This document shows positions 57,489 through 64,000 of a stretch of DNA of 64,000 nt, piece by piece. Where the stretch lies: the NCBI GenBank assembly GCA_903907995.1, contig CAIVQH010000019.1, positions 124,001-188,000 on the forward strand. Direction: 5' to 3'. The stretch comes from an uncultured Verrucomicrobiota bacterium. GTDB lineage: Bacteria; Verrucomicrobiota; Verrucomicrobiia; Limisphaerales; UBA9464. The notes beneath the pieces were generated by a model that saw only the letters and a list, made by a program, of their open reading frames with translations, searched no databases and was not told where the DNA came from. Numbering within the stretch: the stretch's first letter is position 1; every line of letters begins with the position of its first letter. The position numbers were made by a program, and so were the translations under genes.

Positions 57489-58763
57489 ATGAGCAAATCG
57501 TCGAAGTCCCCGCTGCTGATCATTTTCCTGACGGTCTTCATTGATCTGATCGGGTTCGGCATCGTCCTGCCGCTGCTGCCGACGTACGCCCACAGCTTTC
57601 ATGCCACCGGTCTCATCGTCGGCACGATCATGGCCGCGTACTCGGCGATGCAGTTTCTCTTCGCCCCGGCTTGGGGGGCGTGGAGTGACCGGGTGGGCCG
57701 GCGTCCGGCCCTGCTGATCAGCACTGCGGGCGCATCGCTGAGCTACCTGATCTTTGCCTATGGCTCGACTCTGGCGGGGACAACCGCCCTCTGGGTGATC
57801 TTCGTCTCGCGGATTTTCGCGGGCATCTGCGGGGCCAACATCACGGTGGCACAGGCCTACATCGCGGACATCACACCACCGGAGGAGAGCGGCAAGCGGA
57901 TGGGGCTCATCGGCATGGCATTTGGGCTGGGATTCATCATTGGTCCGCTGGTCGCCATCGCCGGCCTGCATTGGCTGGGCAAGAGCGGGCCGGGCTGGCT
58001 TGCCGCCGGCATTTGCGCGGCCAATTTCATCTTTGCCTTCACCAGCCTGCCGGAAAGCTGGAAGCCGGGGCTCAAGCCCCCCACGGAGCGGACCCGGCTC
58101 GGGGCGGTCGGCCATGTCATGGGCAAGCCGGTGCTCGGTTTTCTCGTCGTGGTATTCTTTCTCGCGACCTTTGGCTTCACGTGTTTCGAGAGCAACCTGG
58201 CCATTTTGGTGACGGACAATTTCCGGCTGGATGAGCACGGTACACAGAAAGTCGGTGCGGTCCTGTTCTCGTTTGCGGGCATCATCGGGGCCTTCGTGCA
58301 GGGCGGCCCGATTGGCAAGCTGATCAAGGGCTTTGGCGAACCCAAGCTGGTGGCGGCCAGCCTGATGATTTTTGCGGTTGGACTGCTGCCCATGCCCTGG
58401 GTGCATGGCTCGGAACCGCTGGCCTGGGCAACACTCTTCTCCTCTCATGGAGGGGCATGGTGGCTGTTGCTGTTGTTCGTCGCGTTGATTGCCATCGGAT
58501 CGGGTTTGACCCGCCCGCCGCTGTTTGCGCTGCTCCAGAAACTGGCCCCGGACAACGAGCGCGGGCTCACCTTCGGCGTGGCGCAATCAGGCGCGAGCCT
58601 GGCCCGGATCATCGGGCCGCTGTTCGCAGGCTGGATGTATGACCGCCACCCGAGCTGGCCGTACATTTCCTGTGCCGGCCTAGCTTTGGTGACCGGGCTG
58701 CTGGCGTGGGGCAAGCTGGTCCGCGGCGATGCGCTGCCGCATACGGCTCCTTCGCCGGCCTGA
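57489..58763 (+). CDS. TetA-like MFS multidrug transporter
   Basis: A 424-residue, 12-span MFS protein. LLIIFLTVFIDLIGFGIVLPLLPTYA and motif A GAWSDRVGRRPALL are typical of the TetA/tetracycline-type drug:H+ antiporter branch, with motif C GFIIGPLVA. It lies 90 bp downstream of the TolC gene in the same direction and may belong to the same efflux regulon. Substrate unknown. Confidence 0.88.
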   Translation: MSKSSKSPLLIIFLTVFIDLIGFGIVLPLLPTYAHSFHATGLIVGTIMAAYSAMQFLFAPAWGAWSDRVGRRPALLISTAGASLSYLIFAYGSTLAGTTALWVIFVSRIFAGICGANITVAQAYIADITPPEESGKRMGLIGMAFGLGFIIGPLVAIAGLHWLGKSGPGWLAAGICAANFIFAFTSLPESWKPGLKPPTERTRLGAVGHVMGKPVLGFLVVVFFLATFGFTCFESNLAILVTDNFRLDEHGTQKVGAVLFSFAGIIGAFVQGGPIGKLIKGFGEPKLVAASLMIFAVGLLPMPWVHGSEPLAWATLFSSHGGAWWLLLLFVALIAIGSGLTRPPLFALLQKLAPDNERGLTFGVAQSGASLARIIGPLFAGWMYDRHPSWPYISCAGLALVTGLLAWGKLVRGDALPHTAPSPA

Positions 58764-59043
58764 GTTTGGGGCAGGATACGGGAGACAGGAGGGATTGCAT
58801 CCGGAGTCAGGAGGGTCCCCGCGAAGGGCAGGGGAGAAAGGGGGAAAGGGAGCAGGGGGGAGCGGTAGCGGCGAGATGCAGTTGGCTCTCCCCCTATTGG
58901 ACGACTCTTTCCGGAGATGTCTTTCGGCTTCGTTTGGGCACCCGATCTGGCATGCTGGGCGTAGGCGGATCGGCTGTGTGAGTGACCCCTGATCGGGAGC
59001 GCTGTTCGGCTGATTTCGGCCCTGGTTAACGACCTGACTTTCC
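58764..59043. other. Purine-rich intergenic stretch
   Basis: The + strand is strongly G/A-rich over about 58775-58865 (runs such as GGGGAGAAAGGGGGAAAGGGAG). No gene or clear promoter was recognised. Confidence 0.4.
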
Positions 59044-61248
59044 ATGCAATTTCACCGCCTTGGCCTGCTTCTGTTCGCGCTCGGCACCGTGGCCTTTGGG
59101 CAAGATGCCGAAGAGAGCCAGCTAAAATTCTTCCGCGACCTGGCGGAGACCCGCAATTACACGCTGGGCCGTCCTGTCGCGCCCCGGCTCACGCCGGATG
59201 GCCAGACCGTCATCTATCTGCGGGGCGGCCCGCGCGATCCGGTGTTGCGGCTTTACGAATTTGCCCTGCCGTCCGGGCCGGAGCGCGAGCTGCTGACTCC
59301 GGCGCAGCTTTTGGGAGGCACGGAGGAAAAACTCACCGCCGAGGAAAAGGCCCGCCGCGAGCGGGCCCGGGTCACCTTGCGGGGTTTCACCCGCTTCGAC
59401 CTGTCGGCGGATGGCTCGCGGCTGCTGGTCACGCTGGCGGGACGGCTCTATGTCGTAAATCGGGCCGACCAAAAGGTCACGGCGTTGCCCGGCAGCAACT
59501 GGATTGATCCGCGTTTCTCTCCTGATGGCACCGCCGTCTCCGCTGTCTCCGGCGGGGAGCTGCATGTCATTGACCTGACGGGCAAAGCGCCGGTGGATCA
59601 CGTGCTGACGCGGGGTGCCACAGCGACGCTTTCCCATGCCACGGCGGAATTCGTCGCGCAGGAGGAGATGAACCGCAGCGAAGGTTACTGGTGGTCGCCC
59701 GACTCCCGCTTCCTCGCCTATCAGGAGACCGACGAATCGGCCGTCGAGGTGCGCTACATCGCCGACCCGCTCCATCCCGAGGCGGCCCCCGCGAAATTCT
59801 TTTACCCCCATGCGGGTTCGACCAATGCGACGGTGCGGCTCGGCGTCATCGCTCGCGCCGGTGGCCGCACGCGCTGGGTGAACTGGGACCGGACGAATTT
59901 TCCCTATCTGACCCGCGTCGTCTGGCGCGGCCAGGATGCACCGCTCTGCCTTCTGGTCATGGACCGGATGCAGCAAAACTCGCGATTGCTCCGGGCCGAT
60001 CCGGCCAGCGGCGCGACCACCGAGCTCCTGCGGGAACACGATGACGCGTGGCTCAATCTGGATGACGCGGCAGTTTTGCCCCGCTGGCTGCCGGACGGTA
60101 AGGGATTCCTCTGGACCACCGAGAGCCGGGGTGCCTGGGAGGTCGAACTGCGCTCCGCCGAGGGCAAACTGGTCCGGGTGCTGACGCCGCCTGATTTTGT
60201 GTACAAGGGCGTGGTGAAAGTGGACGCCGCGCACGACGCGCTCTTTATCAGCGGCGGCCCCGATCCAAGGGAGACGCAGCTCTGGCGCTTTCCGCTTTCG
60301 GGCGGTGGCGGTTTGGCCCTGACCACCGGTGCGGGTCAGCATTCCGCGAGTTTTTCGGAGAACGCGAACGCCTTCATCCACTCCTTTGACCTGCTGGATG
60401 GAACTTCCGGCAACGAAGTGCTCGCTGCCGATGGTCACCGTTTGGCGGTGATGCCTTCCCAGGCCGAACTGATCCCGACACTTCCATTGGTGGAGCTGAC
60501 CCGTACCGCAGGTGTCCCCTCGTTCTACGCCGCGCTGGTGCGGCCACGCTCCTTTCAGCCGGGCAAGAAATACCCCGTCATCCTCAGCGTCTATGCCGGT
60601 CCGACCGTCACGGTCGTCCAGGCGAATGCGCGGGCCTATCTTACGGATCAGTGGATGGCCGATCACGGTTACGTCGTTGTACGGCTGGACGGGCGAGGAA
60701 CACCGTTGCGCGGCCGCGACTGGGAACGCGCCGTGCGCGGCAATCTCATCGACGTCGCGCTGGCCGATCAGATCGCCGGCCTGCGGGCGCTGGGTGAAAA
60801 GTATCCCGAGCTGGACCTGGCTCGCGTGGGTGTGAGCGGGTGGTCATTCGGGGGCTATTTTTCGGCGATGGCCACGATGCGGCGGCCGGATGTTTTCGCG
60901 TGCGGTATCGCCGGGGCACCGGTGGTGACGTGGGAGAATTACGACACGTTTTACACCGAGCGCTATCTGGGGCTGCCGCAGAGCGATCCCGCCGCCTATC
61001 ACGTCAGCAGCGTGCTCACGTACGCGCCGCAGCTCGCCCGTCCGCTGCTGCTCATCCACGGGCTGACCGATGACAACGTCTATGCCCAGCACTCACTGCA
61101 ACTGGCGGATGCGCTGTTCATGGCCGGCAAGCCCTATGAATTCATGCCCATGCTGGGCACGCACCTGGCGGGCAGCAGCGATCCGGCGGTGAAGCTCCAC
61201 CAGCAGCAGCGCGTGATGGAGTTCTTTGCGCGCTCGCTGCATCCGTGA
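59044..61248 (+). CDS. S9-family prolyl oligopeptidase-like peptidase (DPP IV type)
   Basis: A 734-residue secreted peptidase with signal (FHRLGLLLFALGTVAFGQ). Residues 40-460 form the DPP IV-type propeller (SPDGTAVSAVSGGELHVIDL, EGYWWSPDSRFLAYQETDES). The C-terminal alpha/beta hydrolase has Ser601 in GWSFGGY, Asp about 676 in HGLTDDNVY, and a His candidate H707 (LGTHLAG). The double-Glu motif QEEMNRSEGYWWSPD supports dipeptidyl-peptidase activity. A REP-like pair begins 7 bp after the stop. Confidence 0.92.
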   Translation: MQFHRLGLLLFALGTVAFGQDAEESQLKFFRDLAETRNYTLGRPVAPRLTPDGQTVIYLRGGPRDPVLRLYEFALPSGPERELLTPAQLLGGTEEKLTAEEKARRERARVTLRGFTRFDLSADGSRLLVTLAGRLYVVNRADQKVTALPGSNWIDPRFSPDGTAVSAVSGGELHVIDLTGKAPVDHVLTRGATATLSHATAEFVAQEEMNRSEGYWWSPDSRFLAYQETDESAVEVRYIADPLHPEAAPAKFFYPHAGSTNATVRLGVIARAGGRTRWVNWDRTNFPYLTRVVWRGQDAPLCLLVMDRMQQNSRLLRADPASGATTELLREHDDAWLNLDDAAVLPRWLPDGKGFLWTTESRGAWEVELRSAEGKLVRVLTPPDFVYKGVVKVDAAHDALFISGGPDPRETQLWRFPLSGGGGLALTTGAGQHSASFSENANAFIHSFDLLDGTSGNEVLAADGHRLAVMPSQAELIPTLPLVELTRTAGVPSFYAALVRPRSFQPGKKYPVILSVYAGPTVTVVQANARAYLTDQWMADHGYVVVRLDGRGTPLRGRDWERAVRGNLIDVALADQIAGLRALGEKYPELDLARVGVSGWSFGGYFSAMATMRRPDVFACGIAGAPVVTWENYDTFYTERYLGLPQSDPAAYHVSSVLTYAPQLARPLLLIHGLTDDNVYAQHSLQLADALFMAGKPYEFMPMLGTHLAGSSDPAVKLHQQQRVMEFFARSLHP

Positions 61249-61254
61249 GCACCA

Positions 61255-61357
61255 AAGTAGGACGCGCGTCCCGCCCGTCTTCCATATTTGTGTTGGTGGG
61301 TCATCCGAATGCCGCAAGGGGAAATGATAGAAGACGGGCGGGACGCCCGTCCTACTT
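61255..61357. repeat. REP-like inverted pair, 103 bp
   Basis: Left arm AAGTAGGACGCGCGTCCCGC and right arm ending GGGACGCCCGTCCTACTT are reverse complements over about 28 bp with one mismatch. Each has GTAG and a hairpin (GGACG-CGTCC). It sits between two convergent genes. Confidence 0.8.
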
Positions 61358-61380
61358 GGGGTGTCCGCGCTGCCACGATC

Positions 61381-62301
61381 TCACCGAGACAGCGCGATCA
61401 GGTAGCGCTGCAGCCGCTCGGCTTCCTCGCGCTGCTTCCGTTCCTTATGGATGAGGTGCAGGTTGGCGATCATGCGCTGGAGCATCCGGCGGCTGCTCAC
61501 GGGGGCGAGATGGCTGTCGTCGTAATCGACCGCGAGGTTGGCGATGCGCCGCTTGCAGTCGATGCGGCTGAGCAGTTTCCCGCCGTGGAAGGGGTCGATG
61601 TAGAACTCCTCGCGCGGCGTCTGGTAGCGGCAGAGGAAATGTCCTGGCATGCCCACGCCCACAACCGGCAGTTGCAGTCGCCGGGCAACGCACAGATACA
61701 CCACGCTGAGCGACGTCGGCACGCCCCGGCGGCGGTCCATGACGCGGTTGAGGTAGCTGTTGGCGGGATCGTAGTAGTCCGCCTGGTTGCCGACAAAGCC
61801 GAGTTCGTCAAAGAGCAGGCGGTTGATCGCCTGCAGGGCAGTTTCGCCGGTCGCGCCTTCCGGCAGGCTTAACCGCACGCGGTCCGCCCACTCGTCGAGC
61901 TGGGCCCGGAAGGCGTCCACGTTGATGCCCGGATATCGCGTCAGGGTGAAGCGCCAGACACCGTCCTCGAGGTCGAACTGTTCGCCCTGGCTGAGGATGA
62001 ACCCCATGAACGCGCCGTCGTAACGGTCGGCGGCGCGTTGTTCGAGCAGTTCGAGCACGCGGCGACGGATGGCCGGCACCCGGTGCAGGCGATGGGTCTC
62101 CAGAAACTTGAACACCGGTTCGCCGCCAGCGAGCAGGCGGCCCCGGATATTGAGGCGAACAGCGTCGTCGTCATCCGCGAGCAGCGTGAGCATCGCGGTG
62201 AGTTGGGTGTCGGTGAACGTCGCGGAGGGGGCGGGCTTGGTGGTATTCGGTTCCACGTTCACGGAGGCGACACTAGCACAGCCTTGGACCCTTTGCAGCA
62301 T
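61381..62301 (-). CDS. SirB1-like transglutaminase-family protein
   Basis: A 306-residue protein with an N-terminal HEAT-like region (residues 25-110) and the SirB1/transglutaminase-like core: NRLLFDELGFVGNQADYYDP, NSYLNRVMDRRRGVPTSLSVVYLCVARRL, GVGMPGHFLCRY and FYIDPFHGGKLLS. The canonical catalytic Cys position is Ser (PTSLS), as in SirB1 proteins, so it is probably non-catalytic. ATG 62301 is supported by AGAGG. It starts 8 bp after the dehydrogenase gene; likely co-transcribed. Confidence 0.82.
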   Translation of the reverse strand: MLQRVQGCASVASVNVEPNTTKPAPSATFTDTQLTAMLTLLADDDDAVRLNIRGRLLAGGEPVFKFLETHRLHRVPAIRRRVLELLEQRAADRYDGAFMGFILSQGEQFDLEDGVWRFTLTRYPGINVDAFRAQLDEWADRVRLSLPEGATGETALQAINRLLFDELGFVGNQADYYDPANSYLNRVMDRRRGVPTSLSVVYLCVARRLQLPVVGVGMPGHFLCRYQTPREEFYIDPFHGGKLLSRIDCKRRIANLAVDYDDSHLAPVSSRRMLQRMIANLHLIHKERKQREEAERLQRYLIALSR

Positions 62302-62309
62302 TTAACCTC

Positions 62310-63989
62310 TCATCGGCTGGCTGGCTTGGGAGTTAAGGCCAGAATTCGTCCCGGCAGCCAGCCGAGCTTGCCTTTGAAATCCGTTGGACGGGTGTATTCG
62401 AGCACGTAGATCTGGTGGCCGGCGAGATGGACGTCAATGGGGCGGGCCAGGGGCGCGAGAAAGGTGGTCGCGGTCGTGGTCCAATGTCCCTGCGCGTCCT
62501 GCGCCATTTTCAGGTTCAGCACGTCGAAGCCAGTATCGTCGTTGTTCACGCCGGGGATCAGGTTGCCAAAGCGCCCCATCAGGAAACTGTTGCGGACGGA
62601 TTCCGGCCATGTGTCATCCAGCCAGACCAAACCGGCGGGTGAACTGTGAGGCGTGAACGTGCCGGTCGGTTTGCCTTCCAGCAGGGCGGCGGGACCGGTG
62701 TTGATCACGGGCAGCACGAAGTGCAGCCCCGCCGGAGCCAGCGGGGTGTAGGGGTACCATTTCTTATCTGCTGGCGCGTCGGTAAACTGATAGGGAAAGC
62801 CATGGTGCTCAGGCGCTTCGCCCGGCTTCGGGGGGGTGATGGCGTCCATCTCTTCCGGCGCATGGGCATCAGGGCCGTTGGCCACGGTGAACAGCTGGCC
62901 GGAGCCGTTCCAGCCGAGGCTGTAGGGATTGCGGATGCCCCGGGCGACGACTTCCAGTTTCGGTTCCGTCGCCTGCGGATCGAAGCGCCAGACGCCGGCA
63001 GTGATGCCCACTTCGCCCATCTTGCCCAGGTTCGGCACGTCGCCGGTTCCGCCGCCATCGGTGCGGGAACCGCTGCTCACATACAGCAGCCCATCGGGGC
63101 CGAAACGGATGTCGGAGATACCGTGGTTGTAAGGCCCGATGCCATAGGGGTAGTTCGTGCGGAACCACAGTTGTGGCGCTATGGGATCGCCCTCCGCATC
63201 GAAGGCGCTGGTGCGGAAGATGCCGACCTCGTTGGTCACGAGCGGACGGCTTTCCACGCGGTGGTTGAAGGTGATCCACAGCCGGCGCTGGGCGTCGAGG
63301 GTCATTCCCAGCGTTCCGAAGTCGGCACCTTTCAATCCGGGATAATTGGTGGGCCAGAGGATCTGCTTGAGCTTCTTTGTGCCCAGATCCAGCCGCCACG
63401 CCGAGCCGTTCTGGCCCAGCACGAAGAGCTTGGAGCCCTTGCCATCGCTGGCGAGGCGGGTGGCGAACTCCGGGAGGCGCGCCACTTCGGCCAGGTCAAA
63501 GCCCGCCGGGGCCGGCGGCAGGGGGCGGAAGTCGCTCGCCTGTTTCAGTGCCTCGAAGGTTTTGAAATCCGTCGTTGCCCGCACTTCACCCACTTCGGTG
63601 GCGGCGAACTTTCCGCCTGGATTGCCCCAGGAATTCATCACGAACGTCAGCACATCCGCCACCTGCACGTCGGTCAGCACCTGGGCGGGCATCGCCCCCT
63701 GATAGGCCTCACCCTTGACCGTGATCGGCTGGTTCAACCCGCCCACGACCGCGCGGATGGCCTCGTGCGGATTGGCCGCCAGCCAGTCGGAACCGGCGAG
63801 CGGGGGATAGGTGCCCTTGGTGCCGCGCCCGGTGATCTGGTGGCAGATGGAACAATTGGCCGCGTAAAGCATCCGGCCCCGGTTCACCGAGGCGGTCACT
63901 TCGGGCGGCAGTCCGGCCGCATTCTCCGCTTGGGCCGCGAGTGCCAGGCCGAACCAGGCCAGAACAACATGGATACCGGGGAAACGCAT
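62310..63989 (-). CDS. Secreted cytochrome c / sorbosone-type dehydrogenase fusion
   Basis: A 559-residue exported protein with a signal peptide (residues 1-21). Residues 30-120 form a cytochrome c module with CSICH (Cys46/Cys49/His50) and Met ligand candidate in YQGAMPAQ. Residues 160-555 are a PQQ/sorbosone-type propeller (LPEFATRLASDGKGSKLFVLGQ, GISDIRFGPDGLLYVSSG, RGIRNPYSLGWNGSGQLF). Fusion of heme domain and propeller lets electrons leave through the cytochrome. Substrate unknown. First gene of a pair with the SirB1-like gene. Confidence 0.88.
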   Translation of the reverse strand: MRFPGIHVVLAWFGLALAAQAENAAGLPPEVTASVNRGRMLYAANCSICHQITGRGTKGTYPPLAGSDWLAANPHEAIRAVVGGLNQPITVKGEAYQGAMPAQVLTDVQVADVLTFVMNSWGNPGGKFAATEVGEVRATTDFKTFEALKQASDFRPLPPAPAGFDLAEVARLPEFATRLASDGKGSKLFVLGQNGSAWRLDLGTKKLKQILWPTNYPGLKGADFGTLGMTLDAQRRLWITFNHRVESRPLVTNEVGIFRTSAFDAEGDPIAPQLWFRTNYPYGIGPYNHGISDIRFGPDGLLYVSSGSRTDGGGTGDVPNLGKMGEVGITAGVWRFDPQATEPKLEVVARGIRNPYSLGWNGSGQLFTVANGPDAHAPEEMDAITPPKPGEAPEHHGFPYQFTDAPADKKWYPYTPLAPAGLHFVLPVINTGPAALLEGKPTGTFTPHSSPAGLVWLDDTWPESVRNSFLMGRFGNLIPGVNNDDTGFDVLNLKMAQDAQGHWTTTATTFLAPLARPIDVHLAGHQIYVLEYTRPTDFKGKLGWLPGRILALTPKPASR

Positions 63990-64000
63990 GGGCGGGACGT

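Overview
The window is GC-rich bacterial chromosome, about 60 genes on both strands, and it reads most like a Verrucomicrobiota (PVC superphylum) genome. The basis is two very large PVC-type heme-binding CxxCH dehydrogenase-like proteins (one fused to a ThuA domain), three more secreted PQQ/sorbosone-type beta-propeller proteins, many signal-peptide proteins and weak Shine-Dalgarno sites with frequent GTG/TTG starts. This placement is inferred from gene content; no rRNA is present.

Layout. 0-2.4 kb: secreted jelly-roll-like protein and a PQQ-repeat propeller. 2.4-5 kb: two divergent small proteins with alike C-terminal tails, a DksA/TraR-like protein and a yqjD-yqjE-yqjK-like envelope operon. 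5.4-8 kb: radical SAM protein, cyclic-nucleotide-binding protein, fatty acid desaturase. 8.1-15 kb: two hybrid histidine kinases flanking tRNA-Arg(CCT). 15-16.8 kb: rplU-rpmA-obgE. 16.9-22.1 kb: sorbosone-type dehydrogenase and a PVC cytochrome. 22.3-27.4 kb: glucokinase, cdsA, SET-domain protein, rnhC, mutY. 27.4-28.7 kb: lower-GC small membrane proteins. 28.7-33.1 kb: VOC protein, MFS, DUF1003, GDSL hydrolase, TlpA-like thioredoxin, recO. 33.2-36.4 kb: Imm11-like protein, beta-barrel, DUF11 repeat protein. 36.5-42.9 kb: mqnD, PPK2, EamA, ada, aldo/keto reductase, zinc-ribbon membrane protein. 43-49.7 kb: ThuA/propeller/cytochrome giant, Cys-rich mini-protein, methyltransferase, FKBP, SCO-like lipoprotein. 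49.7-52 kb: LPG-synthase-type membrane protein, TIM-barrel isomerase, rpsU. 52.3-58.8 kb: autoregulated TetR-ABC-HlyD-TolC export operon and an MFS pump. 59-64 kb: S9 peptidase, SirB1-like protein, cytochrome-propeller dehydrogenase.

Between genes the window is rich in small repeats of two kinds. The first is GTAG-headed hairpins, mostly in inverted pairs 100-140 bp long, resembling REP/REPIN elements; one pair shows compensatory base changes. The second is short arrays with a 7-bp (sometimes 8-bp) period; one sits in frame inside mutY and another supplies the last codons of an MFS transporter gene. No transposase, RAYT gene, integrase, CRISPR array or phage module was found. The clearest regulatory structure is upstream of the TetR gene: a TTGACA-N17-AAATAT promoter whose spacer and -35 flank carry two copies of a palindromic operator and whose predicted mRNA would begin almost at the GTG start codon. 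Also notable are a hybrid kinase whose sensor region looks like four OB-fold-like repeats, an ObgE with about 55 extra residues in its Obg domain, an SCO protein with a widened cysteine spacing fused to a CusF-like module, and a terminator whose U-tract abuts a start codon.
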